The notes beneath the pieces are model-generated. The model was not told the DNA's origin, did no database searches, and saw only the letters and a program-made list of their open reading frames with translations. Positions 1 to 8,062 of a stretch of DNA of 22,512 nucleotides are shown here, piece after piece. This DNA is from Bacteroidales bacterium (GTDB lineage Bacteria; Bacteroidota; Bacteroidia; Bacteroidales; WCHB1-69): NCBI GenBank assembly GCA_017964755.1, contig JAGCRI010000152.1, positions 1 to 22,512 of the forward strand, written 5' to 3'. The position numbers were made by a program, and so were the translations under genes. Positions within the stretch are counted from its first letter, which is position 1; each line of letters begins with the position of its first letter.

Positions 1-199
1 AGCCACCGGTGATAGGGGAACTGGAATTTGCAGGTTCATCTGTAACACTCCATCCGGCATTCCAACTCAAAAAGAAATTGTGAGAACCGGGGTTGCTGGA
101 ACCTTCAAAACCTTCTGTAGTCGGGAAATTATCAATAACCTGTGCGGATAAGCTCAAAGCTAAAACTGATATCAGAACAAAAAGTAAAAGTTTTTTCAT
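1..199 (-). CDS. Secreted protein, N-terminal fragment (paralog of the adjacent gene), cut by window edge
   Basis: The 5' end of a minus-strand gene whose ATG is at 199-197; it runs off the left edge after about 66 codons. Translation gives a signal peptide starting MKKLLLFVLISVLALSLSA and cut before Q, then a segment containing GFEGSSNPGSHNFFL. This segment is nearly identical to the start of the complete gene at 364-1626 (same signal peptide pattern, same EGFEGSSNPGSHNFF block, same SSPI.GG motif around residue 60). It is therefore a tandem paralog, probably another secreted jelly-roll/MAM-like protein with a T9SS sorting domain, but the C-terminus is not in the window. A TAnnTTTG promoter element sits about 70 bases upstream of its start. 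Confidence 0.85.
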   Translation of the reverse strand, partial: MKKLLLFVLISVLALSLSAQVIDNFPTTEGFEGSSNPGSHNFFLSWNAGWSVTDEPANSSSPITGG

Positions 200-268
200 A
201 GTTTGAATTTTGGGTTGGTATTATATTTGTTTGTTATAAAAAATCACAAAATGTCATCAAAGAATTTG

Positions 269-276
269 CAAAAATA
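269..276 (-). promoter_or_regulatory. -7 promoter element of the left-edge paralog
   Basis: On the minus strand this reads TATTTTTG, matching the Bacteroidota -7 consensus TAnnTTTG. It lies 70 bases upstream of the ATG at 199. No convincing -33 TTG is visible at the usual spacing. The surrounding sequence is conserved with the region upstream of the paralog at 1626, which supports a functional element. Confidence 0.5.
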
Positions 277-292
277 CAATTTTTCCAAAAAA

Positions 293-340
293 TATGGGGG
301 CGCAATGCATTGCGCCTCAACAATGCATTGCACCCCCATA
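293..340 (-). terminator. Long hairpin terminator downstream of the 364-1626 gene
   Basis: Inverted repeat with 20-base arms (293-312 and 321-340), one mismatch (301/332) and an 8-base loop. Read on the minus strand, the hairpin is followed by a run of six T (from 292 down), the form expected of an intrinsic terminator for the gene ending at 364. The left arm plus loop also contains a perfect 18-bp palindrome (299-316), so an alternative local fold is possible. It could also be a dispersed REP-like element serving as a terminator. Confidence 0.7.
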
Positions 341-363
341 AAAAAATCCAAAATAATCAAATA

Positions 364-1626
364 TTATTTCACGAATTTCACTGTCCCTTCGCTTGTCTTG
401 ACGGTGTAAACACCCGGTGCGAAACCGCTCACATCTATTCTGTTTTCATTAGTGCTCTTTACCAATGAGCCGAAAACGTTGTAGATGAACATTTCGTCGT
501 TGCCGGCACGGCTGACATTGATGTAGTCGGTTGCCGGATTAGGATATACACTGATGGCGGGCTTTGTGCTTGATACTTCCTCAATGCCAGCTTCTCCCCA
601 TGTTCTTACTGTTATCATATCCAATGTTACACCATAACCATAATTACCGGTAGCAGTAAAACCAATTTGATAGGTATCGGTTAAATTCGGCAGGGTAATC
701 CATTCACGATCCCAATGATTCATATAGTCTGTCCTTAACCATATTTTATGCCAACCGTGATTAGGACTTTCACGATAAGCAAGATAAAGTTCATCAACGT
801 CATCTTGGTAATTCTCCATTGAGTAATAAAAATCCACGACTGCTGAATCTGCATTGCCGAGTTTTAAGATAGGAGAAATCAAAGTCGCCCAATCCTCACT
901 TTGACTATAAAACAAAGCATTTAGGTCACCGTCCTCTTCTAATCCTTCATTGATTTCGTTATCTGCGTTGTTCATGTTGCCATAGGCCGTAAACCAAGGT
1001 CTGTAGCAGCCATTGAACTCTTGCATGAAGGGACCTATGCCGTTGTTAAAATCCCAGTTCCATGGGAATGAGGTAACTTCCTGAAAGTCAGGAATGTCAA
1101 CTTGAACGTTATCGAGATAAACTCCGTACCCACGCTGTGTTCTAACGATAAAGCAGATTTGATAGTAATCACCTGTCGGAAGGTCGATTTCGGCATATGT
1201 CCATGAATTATGTGCCGAGTTGAAAATTTTAGCAATGGTCCAAGCATCGTTCACACTTTGTCTGTACCCGATTGAAAGTTCATCAATGTCACCATCCCAA
1301 TTGGGGTTGGCAAATCTGAAAGAGAGTTTTGCATGATCGTAAAATCTGAGGTCAAAAGCGTAGGTTACCAATGTGTCATATACACTATAGCCGTCTGCGA
1401 AGCAGTAAACGAAATAGTAGCTGTTGTAACCACCGTTAATCGGGGAACTGGGCTCATCAGGTTCGTATGTAACGTCCCAATCCTCAGTCCAATGCAAAAA
1501 GAAATTGTGAGAACCGGGGTTGCTGGAACCTTCGAAACCTTCGATAGCCGGAAATTGATCAATAACCTGTGCTGACAGGCTCAAGCCGAGAACGGCAACC
1601 AGCATAAATGATAAAAGTTTTTTCAT
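364..1626 (-). CDS. Secreted jelly-roll/MAM-like domain protein with T9SS type A sorting domain
   Basis: A 420-residue secreted protein. It has a signal peptide at residues 1-19 (hydrophobic, ending SLSA before Q20). Two repeated beta-rich domains of the choice-of-anchor-J/MAM-like type follow, at about 22-178 and 186-343. Each ends with a matching block: YGVYLDNVQV at 168-177 and YGVTLDMITV at 331-340. Each also carries an acidic DxDEL motif (DIDEL at 113-117, DVDEL at 276-280). The C-terminal 70 residues are a type A type IX secretion sorting domain: SVYPNPATDYINV at 359-371, then GVYTVK and a final KFVK. The protein is probably exported across the outer membrane and attached to the surface. 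The start ATG at 1626 is fixed by the signal peptide. It is a tandem duplicate of the gene cut off at the left edge. The ligand is unknown; the fold assignment comes from pattern recognition only. Confidence 0.85.
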   Translation of the reverse strand: MKKLLSFMLVAVLGLSLSAQVIDQFPAIEGFEGSSNPGSHNFFLHWTEDWDVTYEPDEPSSPINGGYNSYYFVYCFADGYSVYDTLVTYAFDLRFYDHAKLSFRFANPNWDGDIDELSIGYRQSVNDAWTIAKIFNSAHNSWTYAEIDLPTGDYYQICFIVRTQRGYGVYLDNVQVDIPDFQEVTSFPWNWDFNNGIGPFMQEFNGCYRPWFTAYGNMNNADNEINEGLEEDGDLNALFYSQSEDWATLISPILKLGNADSAVVDFYYSMENYQDDVDELYLAYRESPNHGWHKIWLRTDYMNHWDREWITLPNLTDTYQIGFTATGNYGYGVTLDMITVRTWGEAGIEEVSSTKPAISVYPNPATDYINVSRAGNDEMFIYNVFGSLVKSTNENRIDVSGFAPGVYTVKTSEGTVKFVK

Positions 1627-1693
1627 AGCATAAATTTTTAGTTGTTATTAAATTTGTTATTATAAGACTTACAAGATGTCATTAAAAGAGTTG

Positions 1694-1701
1694 CAAAAGT
1701 A
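1694..1701 (-). promoter_or_regulatory. -7 promoter element of the 364-1626 gene
   Basis: Minus strand reads TACTTTTG, a match to TAnnTTTG, 67 bases upstream of the ATG at 1626. A start near 1687 would give a leader of about 60 bases. No clear -33 TTG. The same element and flanks occur upstream of the left paralog (269-276). Confidence 0.5.
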
Positions 1702-1797
1702 CAATATTTTTCCGAATTGAACTTTTATATTTGTGTAGCACAACTGCCTTTTTTGCAAGAATAGCAATTTTTATTTACATTTATGCATGGATAAAAT

Positions 1798-4275
1798 CTA
1801 TTCCATTATGTAAATCCGTGGCACGCGCCGCGAAATGGATGTGAGAAGTTCGTAAGGGATTTTCCCTACCGCCGCCGCAAGGTCGTCAATGCGGTTCTCT
1901 TCGCCGTAAACAATGGCTTCGTCTCCAACATGCACATTCTCTATCTCGGAAAGGTCAACCATACACATATCCATACATATTTTCCCGATAGTTCTCGCGT
2001 ATTTCCCTTTCACATAGATTCTTCCGCGTCCGCAGCCGAACTCGCGGAAGAAGCCGTCAGCATAACCGATAGGTATTATACCTATTTTTGTGTAAGAATC
2101 GAGTTTTTCACTCCGATTGTAACCGACTGTTTCTCCGGGATTTACGATTTTTATTTGGGTTATGATAGTTTTTAGCGTTGCCACATTTTGCAAATGCCCC
2201 CAGTCAGACCCCACCCCCGAAAAGCCGTAAAGTCCGATGCCGAGCCTCACCATGTCGAACTGCGCTTCGGGAAATCGCGTGATGCCGGCTGTGTTGAGGA
2301 TATGTCTCAAAATGGGATAGTCGAAAGCGGACATTATTGTGCTGCTCATGCGTTCAAACAATGTAATTTGTCCTCTTGTGAAATCGTCCTCTGATTCGTC
2401 CTCCGCCGCAGCCAAATGGGAAAAAATTGAGGCTATGCGGAGTCTCTTTTCACTTTTTACCATTTTTATCAGCTCCGGCAAATTATATTCGTCGAAGCCT
2501 AAGCGGTGCATTCCCGTATCTAACTTGATATGGATTTTAAATTGCTTTATATCAGGATAAAAAGAAAGGGTATCAATAAGTTTTTTGAGATAATGGAAAT
2601 TGAAAATTTCGGGTTCGAGGTCGTATTTCACGAGCGTGTCGAAACTATGCGCTTCGGCTCCGAGAACAATAATCGGGGTTTTGATGTTGCGCCGCCGCAA
2701 ATTGGCACCTTCATCTCCGTATGCTACAGCCAAATAGTCAATGTTGTGGAATTGCAGTTCATTGATGAGCTCCGCATCGCCAAGTCCGTACGACTGCGCC
2801 TTCACCATAGCCACCATTTTGCAGCCCGGTTTCAGAAACGACCGATAGTAGTTGAGATTCTGAATTATGGCTGGCAGGCTCACATTGAGAACTGTCTGGT
2901 GTGTCCTCATCAGCAGCCTCTCCACAATGCGCTCAAAACGATAGCTGCGCGCCCCTTTCACCAAAATCGCCTCACGATAAAATTTGATTTCAGGCAACTG
3001 ACTTATCAAATCACCTGTTTTCTTGAAAAAGAAAGTTTCAATTTGAAGTTTTTCCTTGAAATATTGCCGGTTTGCATAAAACCTATCACCAACGGCAATA
3101 AATCTTGAGAAATTGTTTGTTTTCAAAATGGTTGCAATTTCTTCACAATTTTCCCCAGTAAGTTCGCCCGCCTGTTCAAAATCCGACAAAATCAGGCTTT
3201 TCCTTGAATATTGTTTCTGCTGGTTCAAAAAATTGACGGCAATCCGTAAAGAGCTGAAATCTATGCTGTATGTATCGTTTATAAGAATAGAGTCGTTGAC
3301 CGCCTCTTTGAGTTCCATACGCATATACATTGCCGACAGGTTGGCTAAATGCTTATTAATAAACTGGTTGGAATAGCCAAGATGAAGCAGCAGCGCGACA
3401 CAGTGCATCGCATTTTCGCACGAAGCGGGGTCGTTGAACGGAATTTCGATTAATTGCCCGTTTATCTCAATTTTTGTATGATCACCAATGGATTCTTGCG
3501 ATGTTATTCTGTAAAACGCACTTTCTGATTTTCCCCACGAAATTTTTTCAATTTCAGAAAATTCAGGATTTTTAAGAGTGTTTTCAACAAGAAGATGATC
3601 TGCACAAAATATTAATTGTCTGCAATTTGTGAAAAGTTTCAGCTTTTCATGCAGTTTTTCTTCATCATTTTTGAAGAATTGCGAGTGAGCGCTGCCGATA
3701 TTTGTAAGGATTCCGATTGTAGGTTTTATCACCTTCTCCAAAGCGTCCATTTCACTGGGTTGGGAAATCCCCGCCTCAAAAATTGCGAAGTTGTGCTCCG
3801 GCTCAATCTGCCAGACAGAAAAAGGCACGCCAATTTGGGAGTTGTAGCTGTTTGGGTTTCTCACCACATTAAACTCGCCGGCAAGCATTGTCGAAAGCCA
3901 CTCTTTTACAATGGTTTTGCCGTTGCTGCCAGTAATCCCGACAACAGGAATGGAAAACTGCTCACGGTGCACCGCCGCAATTTGCTGCATAGCCACGACA
4001 GCATCAGCGACCTGTATGAAGTTACAGTTTGGAAATTCCTGCTGCAGCGTTTGGATATTCCCGGTTATGATAAAATTCCGGACTCCTTTTTCCGCAAGGG
4101 AGCGTATGTATCGATGCCCGTCGTTGTTGGAAGTCTTAAGTGCGAAAAAAAGAGAGAATTGCGGTGTTATCAGGCGGCGGCTGTCAAAAAGCAACTGCCT
4201 CACTTCGAGCGTGCCGTCAACAATACTGACAGCCTCCGCCTTGACAATCTCCGATATTTTGGAAATGGTTATCAA
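1798..4275 (-). CDS. murF-alr: Bifunctional UDP-MurNAc-tripeptide:D-Ala-D-Ala ligase / alanine racemase (MurF-Alr fusion)
   Basis: An 825-residue cytoplasmic fusion of two cell-wall enzymes. Residues 1 to about 455 are MurF, which adds D-Ala-D-Ala to UDP-MurNAc-tripeptide. They carry the ATP-binding P-loop GITGSNGKT (113-121), NSYNSQIGVP (142-151), the block EAGISQPSEM (167-176) and TNIGSAH (191-197). Residues about 460-825 are a PLP-dependent alanine racemase: PLP lysine K492 in MVKAQSYGLG, KLDTGMHRLGF (584-594), the likely catalytic tyrosine Y719 in VGYNRSE, IPIGYADGFFR (735-744) and ICMDMCMVD (766-774). The racemase supplies D-Ala used for the MurF substrate; this fusion is common in Bacteroidota. 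No ATG is available at the N-terminus. The best start is TTG at 4275, preceded by a good ribosome site AGAGAGG; the upstream in-frame stop is the stop codon of kbl. It lies 18 bases after kbl, so the two are likely cotranscribed. Confidence 0.95.
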   Translation of the reverse strand: MITISKISEIVKAEAVSIVDGTLEVRQLLFDSRRLITPQFSLFFALKTSNNDGHRYIRSLAEKGVRNFIITGNIQTLQQEFPNCNFIQVADAVVAMQQIAAVHREQFSIPVVGITGSNGKTIVKEWLSTMLAGEFNVVRNPNSYNSQIGVPFSVWQIEPEHNFAIFEAGISQPSEMDALEKVIKPTIGILTNIGSAHSQFFKNDEEKLHEKLKLFTNCRQLIFCADHLLVENTLKNPEFSEIEKISWGKSESAFYRITSQESIGDHTKIEINGQLIEIPFNDPASCENAMHCVALLLHLGYSNQFINKHLANLSAMYMRMELKEAVNDSILINDTYSIDFSSLRIAVNFLNQQKQYSRKSLILSDFEQAGELTGENCEEIATILKTNNFSRFIAVGDRFYANRQYFKEKLQIETFFFKKTGDLISQLPEIKFYREAILVKGARSYRFERIVERLLMRTHQTVLNVSLPAIIQNLNYYRSFLKPGCKMVAMVKAQSYGLGDAELINELQFHNIDYLAVAYGDEGANLRRRNIKTPIIVLGAEAHSFDTLVKYDLEPEIFNFHYLKKLIDTLSFYPDIKQFKIHIKLDTGMHRLGFDEYNLPELIKMVKSEKRLRIASIFSHLAAAEDESEDDFTRGQITLFERMSSTIMSAFDYPILRHILNTAGITRFPEAQFDMVRLGIGLYGFSGVGSDWGHLQNVATLKTIITQIKIVNPGETVGYNRSEKLDSYTKIGIIPIGYADGFFREFGCGRGRIYVKGKYARTIGKICMDMCMVDLSEIENVHVGDEAIVYGEENRIDDLAAAVGKIPYELLTSISRRVPRIYIME

Positions 4276-4284
4276 AACCTCTCT
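4276..4284 (-). promoter_or_regulatory. Ribosome binding site selecting the TTG start of murF-alr
   Basis: On the minus strand the sequence AGAGAGGTT immediately precedes TTG at 4275-4273. A purine-rich site is unusual in this window, where most genes lack one, and it supports the rare TTG start. No ATG or GTG lies in frame between the kbl stop codon and this position apart from non-start codons. Confidence 0.6.
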
Positions 4285-4293
4285 TTTGAACTG

Positions 4294-5484
4294 TTATTTC
4301 AGCACACCGAGTTCCTTGCCAACCTTAGTGAATGCGGCAATGCACTTGTCGAGGTGTTCGGTTTCGTGTGCGGCTGAAATCTGTACGCGGATACGAGCCT
4401 GTCCTTTCGGAACCACAGGATAATAGAAACCTGTGACGAAGATGCCTTCGTCCTGAAGTTTCGCGGCCATCTCCTGTGAGAGTTTCGCATCATAGAGCAT
4501 AACAGCGCAAATTGCTGATTGTGTTGGTTTTATATCAAAGCCAGCTTTCTGCATCTTTTCGATGAAATATGCTGTGTTGGCGTGCAGTTTGTCTTGCAGT
4601 TCGTTTGTCTCAGACATCATTTCGAGCATTTTGCAGCCGGCAGCAGCCACCATCGGCGGAATTGAGTTTGAGAAGAGGTATGGGCGTGAGCGCTGGCGCA
4701 GCATATCAATGATTTCCTTCTTGCCTGTTGTGAAGCCACCAATCGCGCCGCCGAAAGCCTTGCCGAGGGTGCCTGTCAGGATCTCAACTTTTCCGCGAAG
4801 GTTGTACTGTTCTGTAACACCGCGGCCTGTTTTGCCCACAACGCCCGCCGAGTGCGACTCGTCAACCATGACCATTGCATCGTATTTGTTCGCCAATTCC
4901 ACGATCTTGTCAAGTGGGGCGACGTTGCCGTCCATTGAGAATACGCCGTCAGTGACAATGAGGCGGAAACGCTGTGCCTGTGCTGCCTGAAGCTGTTTCT
5001 CCAAATCGGCCATATCGGCGTTGGCGTAACGGTAGCGCACGGCCTTGCAAAGGCGGACACCGTCAATGATGGAGGCGTGGTTCAAAGCGTCTGAAATGAT
5101 TGCATCCTGATCGGTGAGCAGCGGTTCGAAAACACCACCGTTTGCGTCGAAACACGCGGCATACAAAATAGTGTCTTCCGTACCGAAAAACTCAGCGATT
5201 CTTTTTTCCAATTCCTTGTGCAGATCGGAGCATCCGCAGATAAAGCGTACAGAAGCCATACCGTAGCCGTGTGTGTCGAGAGCCTCTTTCGCGGCGGCGA
5301 TAAGTTTCGGGTTGTTGGCAAGACCAAGATAGTTGTTTGCGCAGAAATTCAACGCTTTACTGCCGTTTTTCAGTGTAATTTCCCCACTTTGCGGAGAGAC
5401 TATGATTCTTTCGTTTTTGTACAATCCGGCTTCTTTTATGTCGGCTATCTCTTTCTGAAGATGTGCTTGGAAATTTTGATACAT
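4294..5484 (-). CDS. kbl: Glycine C-acetyltransferase (2-amino-3-ketobutyrate CoA ligase)
   Basis: A 396-residue PLP enzyme of the alpha-oxoamine synthase family (E. coli Kbl is about the same length). It cleaves 2-amino-3-ketobutyrate with CoA to glycine and acetyl-CoA, the second step of threonine breakdown. Diagnostic features: FCANNYLGLANNP (47-59), the Kbl-specific HGYGMASVRFICG (72-84), ACFDANGGVFEPLL (110-123), LNHASIIDG with stacking His136 (134-142), VDESHSAG with PLP-ring Asp208 and His211 (207-214), and the PLP-lysine K242 in TGTLGKAFGG. No threonine dehydrogenase partner is in the window. The start ATG at 5484 gives the family-typical N-terminus. A -7 element lies about 42 bases upstream. 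murF-alr follows after 18 bases in the same reading frame. Confidence 0.96.
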   Translation of the reverse strand: MYQNFQAHLQKEIADIKEAGLYKNERIIVSPQSGEITLKNGSKALNFCANNYLGLANNPKLIAAAKEALDTHGYGMASVRFICGCSDLHKELEKRIAEFFGTEDTILYAACFDANGGVFEPLLTDQDAIISDALNHASIIDGVRLCKAVRYRYANADMADLEKQLQAAQAQRFRLIVTDGVFSMDGNVAPLDKIVELANKYDAMVMVDESHSAGVVGKTGRGVTEQYNLRGKVEILTGTLGKAFGGAIGGFTTGKKEIIDMLRQRSRPYLFSNSIPPMVAAAGCKMLEMMSETNELQDKLHANTAYFIEKMQKAGFDIKPTQSAICAVMLYDAKLSQEMAAKLQDEGIFVTGFYYPVVPKGQARIRVQISAAHETEHLDKCIAAFTKVGKELGVLK

Positions 5485-5525
5485 GATATGATATTTTTTG
5501 AGGTTAATATTTTTTTTAAGGACGG

Positions 5526-5533
5526 CAAAGTTA
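5526..5533 (-). promoter_or_regulatory. -7 promoter element of kbl-murF-alr
   Basis: Minus strand reads TAACTTTG, a match to TAnnTTTG, followed by GCCG; it lies 42 bases upstream of the kbl ATG. The region upstream is A-rich (poly-A tract) and has no obvious -33 TTG. No terminator for the preceding lipoprotein gene is evident between 5534 and 5594. Confidence 0.5.
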
Positions 5534-5594
5534 CATTTTTTTTCTGATTTTCCCTTGAAGCGGACTGATGAAAGTTTTCGGTGAAACAGAAGAA

Positions 5595-6605
5595 CTACTT
5601 AGCCTGCCATGTCAGTCCGACAGTGAAAACCGTTGCCCCGTCAGAAGATGTCCATGTGTACGAAGTGCTTCCGGGCTGTATGTTATAGCTTTCAAAAATA
5701 CAATTTGCCATAATGTCGTCAGGGTCAAGACTGCCATCCTCATCATAGAACTTGATATAGTATTTTTCATTATAATCCAAAAGATAATTCACACTATACC
5801 AAGTTATTGGAAAATCAGTCCCGGCAATATTCTCCTTTGTTGAAGCGGTATAAAGTTCCTCGCCGCCGTAGGTCAGGATTTTGAAATATATGTCGGGGTC
5901 GGCGCCGCTGAGCAAGCCCGTATCCCAAGTATCGCCGCCGCCATCTGTCATTGGTATTTTGGTGAGCTTGAGATAACTGAGCGTGAATTTCGAAGGTTCT
6001 GACAAGGTGAACGACTGCGTGAGTGATGACGAAAGTTCGTCAGAATTGTATGCTATCAATATAAGCGTATATGTTCCCGTTTGGCTGCAAACAAAAGATG
6101 GATTCTCCTCGGTGCTCGTCTGCGATGTGTAGTCGGGTTTCGTCAATGTCCACAGATAGTGGGTTGCATTTGAAGATGTGTTGGTGCAATTTATTGTTGT
6201 CGGCGCGAAACTGCCGTTAGAGCTGTTAATGTTAAAGGAGGCTGTGGGCGGGGCAGCGGGGTCGTCACTGCCGGAATTGGACAACAAAACAGTGAATATC
6301 TCCTGAGCCTTTGCTTCATCCTTTGAATTAAACGCTTTCAACTCAAGCCGGTATTGCCCTGACTTATTAAGAGCTATTCTCGGATTTTCATCACAAAATT
6401 GAAGATGGAAATATTCGTCATCGTTTTTGAATAAGTTCCATGTGTAATGGTCTGCATTGACAGAATTGTTTTTCACCAAAACTATCGCTTCAGAATTATC
6501 ATTATTATATGAGATTTCGTATGAAAATGCTGCAACAGGCTTCTTTTTGCATGATGTCACCAAAAATGGGAAAATTATAATGAGCAGAATGATGATTTTT
6601 TTCAT
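5595..6605 (-). CDS. PKD-domain lipoprotein with C-terminal C2-like domain
   Basis: A 336-residue predicted lipoprotein. It has a short hydrophobic signal with lipobox VTSC, lipidated Cys19 followed by three lysines. Two PKD-type beta-sandwich domains follow: about 23-108 (VAAFSYEI, HYTWNLF, SGQYRLELKAFN) and about 119-203 (TASFNINS, HYLWTL, TGTYTLILIAYNS). Residues about 207-336 form a different beta-rich domain with acidic loops (GGGDTWDTG at 222-230, GADPDIYFKI at 234-243, YDEDGSLDPDD at 287-297). These resemble the calcium-binding loops of C2 domains, which is an inference without alignment. It is probably at the outer membrane or exposed to the periplasm. It lies 43 bases after the DUF3352-like gene with no promoter seen between, so it is probably the last gene of that operon. 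The substrate is unknown. Confidence 0.8.
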   Translation of the reverse strand: MKKIIILLIIIFPFLVTSCKKKPVAAFSYEISYNNDNSEAIVLVKNNSVNADHYTWNLFKNDDEYFHLQFCDENPRIALNKSGQYRLELKAFNSKDEAKAQEIFTVLLSNSGSDDPAAPPTASFNINSSNGSFAPTTINCTNTSSNATHYLWTLTKPDYTSQTSTEENPSFVCSQTGTYTLILIAYNSDELSSSLTQSFTLSEPSKFTLSYLKLTKIPMTDGGGDTWDTGLLSGADPDIYFKILTYGGEELYTASTKENIAGTDFPITWYSVNYLLDYNEKYYIKFYDEDGSLDPDDIMANCIFESYNIQPGSTSYTWTSSDGATVFTVGLTWQAK

Positions 6606-6648
6606 AATAATCTGTTTTATAGATTTATAACTACACCTGACAATAGTA

Positions 6649-8052
6649 TTAAAACCTCAAATAGATGTTTGTCGGGGACACACCATCTTTAATTGTTGAA
6701 AAAGATATTCCGAAAACGGATATTTTCTGGGAAGTCTGCGGCAGTGCTCCGTCTTCAGCAAAAAAGCGGCTTTTCACAAAATCATTATTGAAAAAATAGA
6801 GTTCCTTATAAACACATTGTGACGGAAGATTCTGATTAGCAAAACGGTACAAAGTATTATCCTCAACTGTCTGCATTTGGTTCAACTTGGTGATATAATA
6901 CTGCAACGCCGGAAGTGTATCCCCAAAAAGGGCGTAGCCGCCATGTTCGAGAGCTACCGTAAACTCTGTGTTGTAGCGATTCTGCAATAACTTTGTCTTA
7001 CCAATATCGGCTTTGAAAACAGACCTATTCTTAAACTTCACACAGGAATCTTCAGTTGTCCCATCAGGGAGGAAATCTTCAAATCTGCATGAGACCGAAT
7101 CTATTGGAAAAGCGGCATAGTTATAGACAACAGTATCGCGAGACAAAGAAAAACGGTAAATCTGAGGGGCACCGGCGCAAACAGCGCAAGCGAAAGTATT
7201 CTGCGGTATTATATCTGACGGGAATTTTTCAGCATACAACTCTTTTTCCAACAGTTTTGAGTCAGTCTGAATATAACCTGCCATCTTAATTTCATTTTCC
7301 GTAAAACGAACCTGATATGCCGCCCAACGTCCGTGTCCCGACTCCGTCTCCACAAAATAATTGTACGGAGCTTTCAAATCAGCCTTGATATTGTTCAAAT
7401 ATGCCTCATAATCCACTATAAGCCAATTCTGTTTTTCATTTTTTTCAACAATTTTAAAAATCTTACTGAAATTGTCATCAAAGAGAAGGTTTTTCACATG
7501 TTTGTGTTGTTTTAACGCCCTTTTCAACAGATCAAGGCTTTCGGATGCAGAAAAAATATTGTGGTGCCATGCAAAATAATACTTGCGGTAATGCGTGCCG
7601 AACTGATAAATCTTATTATTGTCATATTCAATACAATTTCTGCTATCTATCTGCAGCACTTTCAACAACTTGTCAAAATTCCAATAGGTCATTACAGCCG
7701 AGTGCAAAAGCACGGTCTTGTCTTGAACAATATGTCCCGACACCACAATTTCAGCATCCTTATTGGTGTTAGACACCGGCAACTTATCCAAAAATGATTG
7801 GAAACCGGCAAAAGAGCCCATAAAAAAAAGCTCATTCATATACGGCGACAATTTTGTAACATTTTTGACAAACGGCGCAGCATCGTTGACCTCAAAAATA
7901 AAAAATGCGTCATCAGGCACCGTTTCTATCAATTTCGCATTATCCTGCCTGAAAAAGTTATAATAAAAGAAAATTCCTGCGGCAACGCACAAAACTGCGG
8001 CGACAGTCACAATTACAAGCCATTTTGACGAATTTGAGGTTGTTTTTTTCAT
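6649..8052 (-). CDS. Membrane-anchored hypothetical protein, DUF3352-like
   Basis: 467 residues with a basic N-terminus, then one transmembrane segment at about 11-31 (VIVTVAAVLCVAAGIFF region). The rest (about 32-467) is predicted to be periplasmic. It starts with a motif resembling DUF3352 proteins, in which an early 'vPdDAFFIFEVN' segment is followed by a long alpha/beta region with paired repeats. I see no catalytic motif. It starts 10 bases after the stop of the DNA glycosylase gene and is followed by the PKD lipoprotein, so all three are probably one transcript. The family call rests on a general likeness at the N-terminus and should be treated as tentative. That the ORF is real is clear: it has strong length, a plausible membrane anchor and operon spacing. 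Confidence 0.75.
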   Translation of the reverse strand: MKKTTSNSSKWLVIVTVAAVLCVAAGIFFYYNFFRQDNAKLIETVPDDAFFIFEVNDAAPFVKNVTKLSPYMNELFFMGSFAGFQSFLDKLPVSNTNKDAEIVVSGHIVQDKTVLLHSAVMTYWNFDKLLKVLQIDSRNCIEYDNNKIYQFGTHYRKYYFAWHHNIFSASESLDLLKRALKQHKHVKNLLFDDNFSKIFKIVEKNEKQNWLIVDYEAYLNNIKADLKAPYNYFVETESGHGRWAAYQVRFTENEIKMAGYIQTDSKLLEKELYAEKFPSDIIPQNTFACAVCAGAPQIYRFSLSRDTVVYNYAAFPIDSVSCRFEDFLPDGTTEDSCVKFKNRSVFKADIGKTKLLQNRYNTEFTVALEHGGYALFGDTLPALQYYITKLNQMQTVEDNTLYRFANQNLPSQCVYKELYFFNNDFVKSRFFAEDGALPQTSQKISVFGISFSTIKDGVSPTNIYLRF

Positions 8053-8062
8053 TTTTCAGCTA

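Noticed and set aside
203..409. 68-codon plus-strand ORF across the 200-363 intergenic region
   Set aside because: It crosses the terminator hairpin and overlaps the 3' end of a real gene on the other strand; no domain or start context.
1741..1797. Terminator downstream of murF-alr
   Set aside because: Only a weak 4-bp stem (TTGC/GCAA) is visible; not enough to call.
2530..4423. Several long plus-strand ORFs opposite murF-alr and kbl (for example 3616-4377 and 2530-3108)
   Set aside because: They lie wholly antisense to genes with clear catalytic motifs, have no recognizable domains and odd composition, so they are reading-frame shadows.
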